In this document: positions 15,176 through 23,289 of the stretch, piece by piece
Numbering within the stretch: the stretch's first letter is position 1
How the letters are laid out: each line of letters opens with the position of its first letter
Virus record (IMG/VR): IMGVR_UViG_3300006880_000001
Location: 1 to 64,000 of that record
Reading direction: 5' to 3' (one strand)
Origin: a virus
DNA: 64,000 nucleotides
Position numbers and translations under genes: made by a program
Notes under the pieces: generated by a model
Seen by the model: only the letters and a program-made list of their open reading frames with translations
What the model was told of the DNA's origin: nothing
Database searches by the model: none

Positions 15176-16576
15176 TCACCTCCCGGTCGTGAGGAGGAAG
15201 CGGAGCACGCGCGTCCACGCCTCCTCGAGCGTGGCGACGTGCGCGTGGTCGCCGTCGCCGGCGACGTCGTGGGCGAACTCGTGCAGGAGGGTCGCGGTTG
15301 CGGTCTCGACCGAGATCAGCTCACCGCGCGCCAGGGCCACGCGTCGGGTCGCGCCGTCGTGTTGGCCGAGGCGCGACGCGGCGCGGAAGGTGACGACGTC
15401 GAGACGTTCGAGGACGCGATCGATCGCGTCCGATCGCTCGGTCGGTGTCGCGTCGGGGTTGCTCATGACGTCGAGGTCGTCGAGCGCGAACGTCCTCGGG
15501 AAGGCGACGACCACGAACCGGGCCGCCGCCTCAAGGCGTTGCCGCTCGTCGACGTCGAGATCGTTCCAGCCGTGGGTGGCCACGATCTCGTTGGCGGCCG
15601 CGGTCTTGATCTTGTCGAGCGTGCCCAGCGCTGGGGCCAGCACCGCCGCCATCGCCCGGGGCACGACGGCGCCGACGCGGCCGAGGTGGGCCAGGTCGCG
15701 CGAGTCGGCCAGGGTCGTGACCGGGACGGCGGCGTCGCCGTGGACCTTCTTGAAGGCGCCCGCCAGCGCCTCGCTGGCGGCCTTCGACGGCTCCCAGTGC
15801 TCGGAGCCGCGGACGTCCTCGGCGTCCTTCTGGAGGAGCTCGAAGTAGCGCTCGACGAGCTTCGGGTTCGCCTCGACCGCCGAGGCCCACAAGGCCTGCA
15901 GCCGGAAGCGGAGATCCCAGCTGTCGACCATGCGCCGATCGCGGTCCAGCTCGGCGTGCTCGAGGTCGTAGCCGCAGTGTAGGTCCGAGCGGCTGTGGGT
16001 GTAGAGGCCCTTGACGAAGACGTCGCCCTTGCGCGTCGGGTCCAGGAGGATCGAACCGCGCCCGGGTACGTTCACGGTGTTCTTGTCGGGATCGGGCCAG
16101 AGGAAACGGATGTGGTTCTGGACGAACGTCCAGTGGCCCTCGTTGCAGCCGGCCACCTCGATCGAGATGCGCCGCTTGAACTCGCGGCCGCCGGTGATGG
16201 TGAAGACGAGGACGTCGGCCTTGAACTTCTCCGATCGGGCGATCGTCGGCACCCACACCTCGCTACCGGTGCGGATGGTGATCCGGGCGCCCTTGCGGAG
16301 GAGCGCCAGGATGCCGAGCTTCAGCCCCTCGCCGAACCGGCCGATGGTGTCGGTCCGGTTGGCCTTGGACGTCCGGCCGAGCAGGAGGACCTCCTGCGGC
16401 AGCGTGACGCCCTCGTTCTCGATGCGAAGCTTGCCGCTCTTCTTGTCGAAACGGACGGTCATTTTGGCGCCATGTTCGATCTCGGCATCGCGGGAGTTCT
16501 GCACCAACTCGCGGATGCCCTCCCACACGCCCCAGGTCGGCAAGTAATCGACGTCGATGGACAGTTCGAGTTTCAT
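15176..16576 (-). CDS. GHKL-type ATPase with C-terminal zincin motif
   Basis: 466 aa. Residues 1-150 carry the GHKL/Hsp90-histidine-kinase ATP-binding fold: N-box E23-LVQN-S-RDA, a G1-like IENEG at 52-56 and G2 box GRFGEGLKLG at 79-88. The C-terminus has HEFAH (432-436) followed by DHAH, the HExxH zinc-protease signature with a possible third ligand. Start at ATG 16576 fits GGAAAGGAAG upstream; an in-frame ATG further up lies in the leader. Combination of ATPase and zincin-like part is rare. Could remodel or cleave a host protein; enzymatic activity is not proven by motifs. Confidence 0.75.
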   Translation of the reverse strand: MKLELSIDVDYLPTWGVWEGIRELVQNSRDAEIEHGAKMTVRFDKKSGKLRIENEGVTLPQEVLLLGRTSKANRTDTIGRFGEGLKLGILALLRKGARITIRTGSEVWVPTIARSEKFKADVLVFTITGGREFKRRISIEVAGCNEGHWTFVQNHIRFLWPDPDKNTVNVPGRGSILLDPTRKGDVFVKGLYTHSRSDLHCGYDLEHAELDRDRRMVDSWDLRFRLQALWASAVEANPKLVERYFELLQKDAEDVRGSEHWEPSKAASEALAGAFKKVHGDAAVPVTTLADSRDLAHLGRVGAVVPRAMAAVLAPALGTLDKIKTAAANEIVATHGWNDLDVDERQRLEAAARFVVVAFPRTFALDDLDVMSNPDATPTERSDAIDRVLERLDVVTFRAASRLGQHDGATRRVALARGELISVETATATLLHEFAHDVAGDGDHAHVATLEEAWTRVLRFLLTTGR

Positions 16577-16603
16577 GGGTCTCCCGCTTCCTTTCCCTTT
16601 CGT

Positions 16604-16647
16604 GCACTCCCCGGGCAACGAGCCCGGATCCGATCCGCTCGGAGCGC
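16604..16647 (-). promoter_or_regulatory. Structured intercistronic leader, copy 2 (first structure only)
   Basis: Outer stem GCGCTCC/GGAGTGC (with a G-T pair valid only on the leftward strand), bulge GAGCGGATCGGAT and hairpin CCGGGC-TCGTT-GCCCGG, between the end of 16647-17261 and the Shine-Dalgarno of the GHKL gene. The second hairpin is missing. Confidence 0.75.
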
Positions 16648-17261
16648 TACTCTTCGACGGTGTCGACGGCGTCGGGATCGTCGTCGTCGAGGGCGGCCAC
16701 GGTGTCGCAGACGGCCACCACCGGGTTCGTGAGCCGATGATCGATCATGGCGGCCTTGCGGGCCTCCCGGCGTAGTGTCCGTGCCGGCTCGACGAGCCGA
16801 AGCATGGCGAGGAGCCGATCCGCCTGCGACCCCTCGAGTACGACCTCGATGAGCGGGACCGCGCGATCGTCGGGGCCGCCGAACGGTGCGACCTGCGGCG
16901 TGACGCAGGTCTCGGCCTCGGCCGCGTCGTGGAGGAGGCCGAGGCCCACGAACGTGCGGCGGAGATCCATGGCGATGCCTCGCGCCTCGGCGCGGGCTCG
17001 GTCCTCCGCAAGGTGATCCTCGGTGAGGAGCTCCCAGGTCTCACCGTGGAAGGCGCGTCGGCCGGGCCGCGCCAGCTTCTCGGCGACGAGCTGATCGAGG
17101 ATGCGGCGGATCGACGCACGCGCGCTGCGACGAACGGCGTCGGAGACGCGGGTGGCGTGCTCGCGGCGGGTCAGCGCGTCGAGGACGGCGCCCGTCGTGT
17201 AGCGGCGGCCCGGCTGCGCCTTGAGGATGGCGAGGACACTGTCACGGGTGATATCGACCAC
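16647..17261 (-). CDS. Winged-helix-like hypothetical protein, 204 aa
   Basis: Residues about 1-80 look like a winged helix: VLAILKAQPGRRYTTGAVLDAL, a recognition-helix stretch with many Arg, then GRRAFHGETWELL as wing. The rest is helical and ends in a poly-acidic tail (DDDDPDAVDTVEE). Possible transcription regulator or adaptor of the early operon. Confidence 0.55.
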   Translation of the reverse strand: MVDITRDSVLAILKAQPGRRYTTGAVLDALTRREHATRVSDAVRRSARASIRRILDQLVAEKLARPGRRAFHGETWELLTEDHLAEDRARAEARGIAMDLRRTFVGLGLLHDAAEAETCVTPQVAPFGGPDDRAVPLIEVVLEGSQADRLLAMLRLVEPARTLRREARKAAMIDHRLTNPVVAVCDTVAALDDDDPDAVDTVEE

Positions 17262-17276
17262 GGCTGGGACTCCTTT

Positions 17277-17639
17277 TCAGACATAGGGAAGGACGTCGCC
17301 GCCGTCGCCGTCGGCTGTCCACGTCTCGTCGATCCAGACGGCGTCGAGTGGTGGTGCCGCTGCCCTCGCCTTGGCGATGGCTTCTTCGCGCGTCGGCGCC
17401 ATGACGGCAAAGAGCCGCCGCAGCGAAAGTGGCTTCCGCAGCCAACGCGCTTCGCGCGCGACCTGCCACAGCTTCATCGGTTCGATCTCGGGCTCCGGCC
17501 CCGGAGGGGGAATCGCCCCCGCGTCGGCCAGGATCTCGGCCAGGAGATCCCGGTCATCGGGGTTGCTGCCGATGTAGAAGTCGGCGAACAGGGTGGCGCG
17601 TGCGTGGAGCCACTCTCTCCACTGATCCAGGGTCGACAT
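17277..17639 (-). CDS. Hypothetical protein, 120 aa
   Basis: ATG 17639 chosen over ATG 17645 because AAGGAG is 7 nt away. Helical N-terminus with Trp (LDQWREWLHARAT), a Pro-rich linker, then MKLWQVAREARW and a basic helix. No family recognised. Confidence 0.55.
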   Translation of the reverse strand: MSTLDQWREWLHARATLFADFYIGSNPDDRDLLAEILADAGAIPPPGPEPEIEPMKLWQVAREARWLRKPLSLRRLFAVMAPTREEAIAKARAAAPPLDAVWIDETWTADGDGGDVLPYV

Positions 17640-17653
17640 GGACATGCTCCTTT

Positions 17654-17965
17654 TCAGCGCAGTGCGCGCAGCTTCTTGAAGATGAGGGCGTAGGCCGTCG
17701 GCATCGGCGTGCCGGTGGGGACGAGACTGTCGAGCGCCGCCTCGAGCGTCGCCACCTCCGTGGCCGTCAAGGCATCACGCTCGACGGTCGGGCGGCGAGC
17801 CAGCGTGAACAGCCGCTCGGCCAGCCGGATGCGGCGCTTGTCAGCGCGGCGTCGCATCGGATTGCGGGTGAAGTCGTCGAGGGCATCCGCGAGGAGGAAG
17901 GCGAGATCCGCCTCGTCCTCCTCACTGAGAAGTCCATCGACAACGACGACGATCTTGGTGGCCAC
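17654..17965 (-). CDS. Hypothetical protein, 103 aa
   Basis: GTG 17965 with AAAGGAG, directly downstream of leader copy 3. Begins VATKIVVVVDGLLSEEDEAD; remainder is helical with a basic middle. No family recognised. Confidence 0.55.
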   Translation of the reverse strand: MATKIVVVVDGLLSEEDEADLAFLLADALDDFTRNPMRRRADKRRIRLAERLFTLARRPTVERDALTATEVATLEAALDSLVPTGTPMPTAYALIFKKLRALR

Positions 17966-17978
17966 TGCGACTCCTTTC

Positions 17979-18044
17979 GAGCCCACGGTGGGCTCCTTTG
18001 GTGCGCTCCCCGGCAACGAGCCGGAGATGATCCTCTCGGAGCGC
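17979..18044 (-). promoter_or_regulatory. Structured intercistronic leader, copy 3
   Basis: Outer stem GCGCTCC/GGAGCGC (18044-18003), bulge GAGAGGATCATCT, shortened inner hairpin CCGGC-TCGTT-GCCGG, then hairpin B GAGCCCACCGTGGGCTC (17995-17979) and GAAAGGAG. The inner stem has lost one pair on both sides, consistent with selection for pairing. Confidence 0.75.
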
Positions 18045-18049
18045 TGACC

Positions 18050-18286
18050 TCACCGCGTCCAGGCTCGGATCGCCTGGAGTGCGCGCTCGCGCGTTTTGAA
18101 GCGTTGGTAGGTGGTCTCGGGGAGCCCACCATGCGGCGGATGCGAGACCACGATCTTGCCATTCCGCTCCCAGACAAAGGCCGTGCGGCCATTGGGGAGT
18201 CCGATCGCTCCGGTGGGGGCGTACCGGATCTCGACGCCGTTGGCGGCGAGGTAGTCGAGGAGGGCGGCAGCTTCCGTGACGCTCAT
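18050..18286 (-). CDS. Hypothetical protein, 78 aa
   Basis: ATG 18286 overlaps the upstream stop by 4 bp. Helical start (MSVTEAAALLDYLAANGVE), beta-rich middle, basic helical end. No family recognised. Confidence 0.55.
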   Translation of the reverse strand: MSVTEAAALLDYLAANGVEIRYAPTGAIGLPNGRTAFVWERNGKIVVSHPPHGGLPETTYQRFKTRERALQAIRAWTR

Positions 18287-19041
18287 GACTCCTCGCCGAA
18301 CGAGCGCGCCCACGCGATCACCTCGGCCGGTAGCTCGCGGTGGAGCCACGACGAGCCCAGCCGATACCCGCATTCGGGACAGACGGCGCGCTGCGCGTGC
18401 GCGTCGAGCGCAGCCTTGTGGTTGCGCCTGGCCGTGACGATGCGCGACCGCTCCTCGGCGAGTCGCGTCGCGCGTTCCGCCGCACTGCGGACATGGCCTA
18501 GGTCCGCCACCGGCGACGGCGCGACGTACGTGGGCTCCGCCTCGGCCCACGCCCGGAAGGTCTCGCCGCGGGCCTCCTGATGCTCGCAGGTGGACTTGAG
18601 GCTGTTCAGGTGGTAGCAGCGGTAGCGGGACACCTCGGGGAACCACTCATTGATGGCGCCCCCGATCTGGCCGCACGAGTCGAGGATCCAGACCTCGCCG
18701 TCTTGGGCCTCGCTCGCCATCTCGTCACGGGCGACGTCCAGCCCATGCAACTTGCCGTCGGTCTTGATGACGTAGCGCGCGGCTGCCTTCGCTGTCGCGC
18801 ACCGCGAGCCGGACCGCTGGTTCATGGCGGTGATCTCGTCGGGCTGATCCTCGAAGAACTGGATCCAGTAGTCGAGGGCGGTGCGCTCTGCCTCGGCGCG
18901 GGGGAGGATGCGGCCCTCCTGGCCGGTGATCGACAACTCCAATTTGCCGCCTCGGTCGTGCAGTGCGACGTGGACGGTGCACCACCGATCGCCTAGGCGG
19001 CGGGTCGCGCGACGGACAGACACAGTCTCGGTCTTGGACAC
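18283..19041 (-). CDS. Zinc-ribbon-containing hypothetical protein, 252 aa
   Basis: ATG 19041. Beta-rich N-terminal half with KLELSITGQEGRILP, a central Cys/His segment and a late CPECGYRLGSSW that looks like half a zinc ribbon. Alternation of beta strands and Trp-rich helices; no family assigned. Preceded by leader copy 4. Confidence 0.55.
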   Translation of the reverse strand: MSKTETVSVRRATRRLGDRWCTVHVALHDRGGKLELSITGQEGRILPRAEAERTALDYWIQFFEDQPDEITAMNQRSGSRCATAKAAARYVIKTDGKLHGLDVARDEMASEAQDGEVWILDSCGQIGGAINEWFPEVSRYRCYHLNSLKSTCEHQEARGETFRAWAEAEPTYVAPSPVADLGHVRSAAERATRLAEERSRIVTARRNHKAALDAHAQRAVCPECGYRLGSSWLHRELPAEVIAWARSFGEES

Positions 19042-19068
19042 GGTTGCTCTCCCCGGTTAGGGTCTCAC

Positions 19069-19136
19069 GGGCCCACCATGGGCCCCGTTGGCGCACGCCC
19101 CGGGCAACGAGCCCGGATCCGATCCGCTCGGCGTGC
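19069..19136 (-). promoter_or_regulatory. Structured intercistronic leader, copy 4
   Basis: Outer stem GCACGCC/GGCGTGC (19136-19093), bulge GAGCGGATCGGAT, inner hairpin CCGGGC-TCGTT-GCCCGG, then hairpin B GGGCCCATGGTGGGCCC (19085-19069). The outer stem differs from copies 1-3 at paired positions. Confidence 0.75.
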
Positions 19137-19148
19137 TACGGCTGGCTC

Positions 19149-19814
19149 TCAGTCCTCGCGGTTCCAGCGCGGTTCGCGTACGGCCGTCGGCGTGGGCTCC
19201 TTGGGCCCGACACGCCACTCTCCGACCTTGTTTCCGTTCGCGTCGTGGATGAACCCATAGCGGATCCCTCGCGGGGCCACGCCGAGGACGTCATCTCCCC
19301 GCTCGCGCATCTGGCGCGCGATCGCGTCCACCGCGGACGCGACGTCGCTGCCGGTGCGCATGGCATCGTTGCCGAGATCGATCTCGACGGTGAATCGCAC
19401 CTCGGGCGCATCATCGTCCATGACCGACTGCAGGATGTCTCGCGCGGCCTCGGCGCGGCGAGATCCGCGCTTGACGGCGTCGAGAATGCTGTCAGCAAGC
19501 GCGAGCGTGGCTTCGCCCTTCATGCCGTCGTAGTAGCCCCTCGGCTGCGTGAAGTCCGCTTCCGACTTGTACGAGCACGCGCCGAGGATGTCGACGCCGT
19601 CGAAGTCTCCGAGGCGGGCTGTCACCTTGGCGCAGAACCACGCCCACAGGTTGCCCTTCGCTAGTTGCGCGCGGATCCAAGACACTGTCTCGGCGTCGTC
19701 CTCGGCGTCACCGGAGGCGAAGTGATCCGCGGGATCGGTATCCTCCTCCTCGATCTCGAGCTTGAACTCCACCCGCTCGCGGATCTTCTCGGCCAGCTCG
19801 TCTCTGTCCATCAT
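19149..19814 (-). CDS. Hypothetical protein, 221 aa
   Basis: ATG 19814 in the shared start context AAAGGCTAACCGCC-ATG. Acidic N-terminal helix, then WIRAQLAKGNLWAWFCAKV and GVDILGACSYKSEADF, a stretch that resembles GWDILGASHWAVGWYD in 21259-21927, so the two may be distant relatives. No known family. Confidence 0.6.
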   Translation of the reverse strand: MMDRDELAEKIRERVEFKLEIEEEDTDPADHFASGDAEDDAETVSWIRAQLAKGNLWAWFCAKVTARLGDFDGVDILGACSYKSEADFTQPRGYYDGMKGEATLALADSILDAVKRGSRRAEAARDILQSVMDDDAPEVRFTVEIDLGNDAMRTGSDVASAVDAIARQMRERGDDVLGVAPRGIRYGFIHDANGNKVGEWRVGPKEPTPTAVREPRWNRED

Positions 19815-19836
19815 GGCGGTTAGCCTTTCGTCATCC

Positions 19837-19902
19837 GAGCCCACCGTGGGCTCCGTGGTGCGCCACCCGGGCAGCGAACCCGGGGTGATCCGCTCGTGGC
19901 GC
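19837..19902 (-). promoter_or_regulatory. Structured intercistronic leader, copy 5
   Basis: Outer stem GCGCCAC/GTGGCGC (19902-19860), bulge GAGCGGATCAC, inner hairpin CCCGGGT-TCGCT-GCCCGGG, then hairpin B GAGCCCACGGTGGGCTC (19853-19837) and AAAGGCTAACCGCC before the ATG. Confidence 0.75.
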
Positions 19903-20111
19903 TACTCCTTGGATCGCGGTAGCGCGTCCTCGATCCGAGCCGCGAGATCGCGCAGCGCCCCCGCCAGATCTCGCGCGGCGTCGAGATCGGTCCGGCCCTG
20001 CCCCTCGGGTACGCGGCCCGCCGGTATGTAGGCTGTCCACTGCGCATCGCTGTCAGAGTCGCCGGCGCGAACGAGCCGGATCCGGCCCCCGAGCATTGAG
20101 CGTCCGATCAT
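19902..20111 (-). CDS. Small hypothetical protein, 69 aa
   Basis: ATG 20111, three bases after the upstream stop. N-terminal beta-rich part with a TAYIPAGRVPEG stretch, then a helix ending IEDALPRSKE. No family recognised. Confidence 0.5.
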   Translation of the reverse strand: MIGRSMLGGRIRLVRAGDSDSDAQWTAYIPAGRVPEGQGRTDLDAARDLAGALRDLAARIEDALPRSKE

Positions 20112-20114
20112 GGC

Positions 20115-20807
20115 CTACTCCTCCTCGACGGCGTAGCGGTCGGGGATGATTGCGTTGACGCGTGCCAGGAGCCACGTCTCGCGTTCGGTGAGCGGCCGGG
20201 GCCGGCCACAGAGCCCGGTGGCGCGGGTGGGATCGATCCTCTTGGGCTCGGGCCGGAACCCAGCCGTACCGCTGAGGAAGTCCCACCCACTGTTGCCGAT
20301 GGCGTTTTGCTGTGTGTCGAGCATGAACCCGAGCATCAGTTGCGCGCCGACGGCTTCGACGGCGCAACCCTTGACGGGTCCGTGGGCGCGGCGGCTGCTC
20401 TTCTCGGCGATCACTGCGCGACACCCATAGTCGTGCAACGCTTCGCACAGGATCGCGATCAGCGTCTCATCGTCCGTGCCGTCGTCGATTCCATCGCCGT
20501 CGAGGAGCCCCCACGAGTGCACGGCCGACAGGATGCTCGCGTCGCTGGCGAAGCCAGGCGAGACGGCGGACAGGGTCGCGAGCCACCGGTGGCCGTGGGG
20601 CAAGATGCCCTCCTCCTCGACATACTCGAGCTTGATCAGTAGGTACACAGGCCAGTCGCACGCGATCGGCTCGCCGACGCGCCAGAGCGTACCGTCGTCG
20701 CACTGATCGACGAAACTCCGGTAGGCCACACCGCGCAACAGGCGCAGCGGGGCGCCGGGGGGTCGGGGGTCGGACATGGCGGTTGCGTTCATATCGATGG
20801 CGGGCAT
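20115..20807 (-). CDS. Hypothetical protein, 230 aa
   Basis: ATG 20807 with AAAGGAG; a second ATG at 20777 is possible. Mixed alpha/beta with a Cys/Asp patch (FVDQCDDGTLWRV), an acidic loop (DGDGIDDGTDDE) that could bind metal, and an Arg/Leu-rich C-terminus ending YAVEEE. No family assigned. Preceded by leader copy 6. Confidence 0.6.
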   Translation of the reverse strand: MPAIDMNATAMSDPRPPGAPLRLLRGVAYRSFVDQCDDGTLWRVGEPIACDWPVYLLIKLEYVEEEGILPHGHRWLATLSAVSPGFASDASILSAVHSWGLLDGDGIDDGTDDETLIAILCEALHDYGCRAVIAEKSSRRAHGPVKGCAVEAVGAQLMLGFMLDTQQNAIGNSGWDFLSGTAGFRPEPKRIDPTRATGLCGRPRPLTERETWLLARVNAIIPDRYAVEEE

Positions 20808-20841
20808 CTGCTAGACGCTCCTTTGGCTTTCGCCACTTATG

Positions 20842-20908
20842 GCGCCCACCACGGGCGCCGTGGGGTGCTCCCCGGGCAACGAGCCCGGATCCGATCCGCT
20901 CGGAGCAC
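20842..20908 (-). promoter_or_regulatory. Structured intercistronic leader, copy 6
   Basis: Outer stem GTGCTCC/GGAGCAC (20908-20865), bulge GAGCGGATCGGAT, inner hairpin CCGGGC-TCGTT-GCCCGG, then hairpin B GCGCCCGTGGTGGGCGC (20858-20842). Confidence 0.75.
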
Positions 20909-20923
20909 GCGGTGCGGCTGCGG

Positions 20924-21253
20924 CTAGGGCTCGCCGCGGCCGTCGAGGAACGGATCGCAGTCCGCCTCCTCCTCCTCCTCCTCCTCCTCGTCGTCCGCCT
21001 CGTCGTCGCCCTCCTCCGCGTCGTCGCCCTTGCGAATCTCGGCGAGCCACTCCTCGCCGAGATCGATGGCTCGCGCCGCGGTGAGCGTGTACAGATCCGG
21101 GTGCCCGGACTGACACTCCACGTTCTCCCAGCCGTCACGGCGGGACGCCCACAGGTTGAGATACGATCCGTTGATCGTGACGAGTAGCCCCAACTCCTCG
21201 TCGCACGCGACGATCGGACCGTTGCTCAGTACGTCGAAAATGGTCATGGACAT
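20924..21253 (-). CDS. Acidic-tailed hypothetical protein, 109 aa
   Basis: ATG 21253 with GGAAAGGCTAATCGCC upstream. A beta-rich N-terminal domain (FDVLSNGPIVACDEELGLLV) and an extremely acidic C-terminus with eight consecutive Glu encoded by a CTC repeat. Acidic tails of this kind occur in DNA-mimic and chaperone-like phage proteins; no assignment. Confidence 0.6.
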   Translation of the reverse strand: MSMTIFDVLSNGPIVACDEELGLLVTINGSYLNLWASRRDGWENVECQSGHPDLYTLTAARAIDLGEEWLAEIRKGDDAEEGDDEADDEEEEEEEEADCDPFLDGRGEP

Positions 21254-21258
21254 GGCGA

Positions 21259-21927
21259 TTAGCCTTTCCGGTGGAGGGGTTGCAGCCACAGCGCCAGCGA
21301 CGCGGCGATCACCGCGGCGCGCGCGAGGGCTTCGCGATCCTCGCGAGACCAGCGCACGATCCAGTTGTCCGACGCGTCGGCAAACTCGTCGCATGGCTCG
21401 ACGCGGCAGAACGCGATCAGCGCGTCCATGTCGAGATCGCCCTCGATCGTCCACCGGATCGGATCCAACTCGTCGTCAAACAGATCAGCCGCGGTGATTT
21501 CCTCGGCAATCCGGGCCAGATCGTGCGCGAGATCCTGGCAGATGCCGGGCCATTGCGCATCGCGCAGCGCCGACTCCATCTCCGCGTGGCGCGTGTCGTT
21601 CAGGATCAGGTAGCTCGCGAGTGCGGCGGCGCACTCCTGCAGGATCTTCACGAGATCGGCTCGGGTCGGATCGACGATGATATGGTCATACCATCCCACA
21701 GCCCAGTGCGAGGCACCGAGGATGTCCCACCCCGTCTCATCGGGATCCGCCGCTCGGAGTTGCGCGACGATCTCATCATGGTTGCAGCGATCGACGACGC
21801 CCGAGTCCCGATGGACTCCGCCGACGAGCGCGAAGCGCCACCCCTGCTCGGTGACCCGCTTGTCGCTGCAAGCGAAATTCGGAATGTCCTCGTAGCGCTT
21901 CAAGACTTCGATCTCGGTGACGGACAT
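21259..21927 (-). CDS. Hypothetical protein, 222 aa
   Basis: ATG 21927 in the shared start context CTAACCGCC-ATG. Mostly helical with GWDILGASHWAVGWYD (similar to part of 19149-19814) and a late beta/alpha region rich in Asp/Glu and Trp. No family assigned. Preceded by leader copy 7. Confidence 0.6.
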   Translation of the reverse strand: MSVTEIEVLKRYEDIPNFACSDKRVTEQGWRFALVGGVHRDSGVVDRCNHDEIVAQLRAADPDETGWDILGASHWAVGWYDHIIVDPTRADLVKILQECAAALASYLILNDTRHAEMESALRDAQWPGICQDLAHDLARIAEEITAADLFDDELDPIRWTIEGDLDMDALIAFCRVEPCDEFADASDNWIVRWSREDREALARAAVIAASLALWLQPLHRKG

Positions 21928-21948
21928 GGCGGTTAGCCTTGCCTTTCC

Positions 21949-22014
21949 GGGGCTACCGTAGCCCCCTAGTGCACCCCCCGGGCAACGAGCCCGGATCCGA
22001 TCCGCTCGGGGCGC
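21949..22014 (-). promoter_or_regulatory. Structured intercistronic leader, copy 7
   Basis: Outer stem GCGCCCC/GGGGTGC (22014-21971), bulge GAGCGGATCGGAT, inner hairpin CCGGGC-TCGTT-GCCCGG, then hairpin B GGGGCTACGGTAGCCCC (21965-21949). Hairpin B keeps its form while replacing CCAC/GTGG by CTAC/GTAG, a compensated change. Confidence 0.75.
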
Positions 22015-22021
22015 CGCGCTG

Positions 22022-22750
22022 TCACTCGTCGTCGTCGACGGGCGCAACGTACATGCATCGCGTGGTCGCGGGGCGCGGCATGAGGCGCGCGGCGCCCGCA
22101 TCCGTGGCGCGGACGGTCCAATACGTCACGGTGTCGTCCGAGATCTGCGCCAGCCGATCGGCGATATCTTGGACGTCTAGCTCGAGCTGGATCTGAGGGT
22201 CCGTACCGTCGGGCTCGGACGCGGTGTCCGCGTAGGTGTCGCCCTGGTACGTCACGACGACAAACAACGGCAACTCCACGATACAGCGTCCCTCACGGCA
22301 TTCCCGACAGGGTGCATCGACGCGATCGGACTCGAAGTCCGCTCCAAAACGATGGCTACCGCAGCGCGCACACGGCACTTGCGGACCGGGGTTGACGCGA
22401 TGGGGGATCCGCTCACCGTTCATGTTCCGGCAATGGATTTCCCGGGTCGGAGCCGTGTCGTCGTCGTCGTCGTCGTCGTCGTCGGTCCCGAACATCTCAT
22501 CGAGCGCCGCGCGCGCCTCGTCGGCGGAGTCGTGCGGACCGGTCCAATCCGTACAGTCGAGGTAGCCCGGGGCCGACAGGCGCGCCCACCACTTGCCGTC
22601 GACAGTCTCGACGGAGGCGGGATCGCAGCCCGTCTCTTCAGCGAAGCGCTCGTGGCTGCCCCATACGTACGCCGGGGCGACGTACGTCTCCCCACCGGCG
22701 TCGCCAACATGGAAAGCCTCTTGCGTCACCTCTGGTCTCATGAATGACAT
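22022..22750 (-). CDS. Zinc-ribbon and poly-Asp protein, 242 aa
   Basis: ATG 22750 in the CTAACCGCC-ATG context. Contains a run of nine Asp (encoded by a GTC repeat), then CARCGSHRFG and CRECREGRC, two CxxC-type pairs of a zinc ribbon. N-terminal 90 residues include a Trp/Tyr-rich part. First gene of the leader-bearing early run; probably a regulator or adaptor, unassigned. Confidence 0.6.
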   Translation of the reverse strand: MSFMRPEVTQEAFHVGDAGGETYVAPAYVWGSHERFAEETGCDPASVETVDGKWWARLSAPGYLDCTDWTGPHDSADEARAALDEMFGTDDDDDDDDDTAPTREIHCRNMNGERIPHRVNPGPQVPCARCGSHRFGADFESDRVDAPCRECREGRCIVELPLFVVVTYQGDTYADTASEPDGTDPQIQLELDVQDIADRLAQISDDTVTYWTVRATDAGAARLMPRPATTRCMYVAPVDDDE

Positions 22751-22770
22751 GGCGGTTAGCCATCCTTTCC

Positions 22771-22853
22771 GAGCCCCACCGCGGGGCTCCTAGTGCGCCG
22801 CGTGGCAGCGAGCCACGGCGATCCCACTGTGGGATCCGATCCACTCACGGCGC
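22771..22853 (-). promoter_or_regulatory. Structured intercistronic leader, copy 8 (variant with extra hairpin)
   Basis: Outer stem GCGCCG/CGGCGC (22853-22795), bulge GAGTGGATCG, an additional hairpin GATCCCAC-A-GTGGGATC (22836-22820), inner hairpin CGTGGC-TCGCT-GCCACG, then hairpin B GAGCCCCGCGGTGGGGCTC (22789-22771). Inner stem sequence is unlike all other copies yet fully paired. Confidence 0.75.
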
Positions 22854-22862
22854 AAACCTATC

Positions 22863-22880
22863 GGAAACACGTGTGTTTCC
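22863..22880. promoter_or_regulatory. 18-bp palindrome, possible operator
   Basis: GGAAACAC-GT-GTGTTTCC, perfect 8-bp arms, upstream of the first leader-bearing gene 22022-22750. Likely site for a dimeric regulator of the long leftward operon. Confidence 0.45.
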
Positions 22881-23289
22881 CTTGGCCAAATCCTCTAGCC
22901 CCCGCTGTTTCGCTGTCACGCAAGATCCACGCGTCCCCCCACACCCCTCCACCTAGCGCTCGCATCCGCAAGCGCGCTACGCGCGTTCCCAGCACGGTCG
23001 GGCGATGGCCTATTCGGTTGTCACGCCCCGGGCGCCGTCGGCGCCGCGTGGCAGCTGTAGCTCCCCAGGGGGCGAACCCCGGGCCGATCTCGCGGTCGGG
23101 CGATGGACCCTGCCGCTTAGCCGTCGGGCGCGCGTAGCGCCGTGGCGTCCACCGAGCGCGCGTCCCGGGACCGTGCGCGGCCGCCCGAGGGTGGGCTGGC
23201 GCCGCGCGTAGGCCCGGACGTGCGTCCGGCGCGATCGGATGTAGGTGCTAGTCGTACCTCCGTCGCCCCACCGTGGGGCCAAAGGGTGA

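Noticed and set aside
12273-22853. Intrinsic terminators in the intercistronic gaps
   Set aside because: The hairpins lack a following U-tract and sit directly before ribosome sites inside one operon, with strong conservation of the bulge.
12273-22853. Integron attC sites
   Set aside because: Imperfect symmetry and gap position are similar, but no GTTRRRY/RYYYAAC core and no integron integrase is present.
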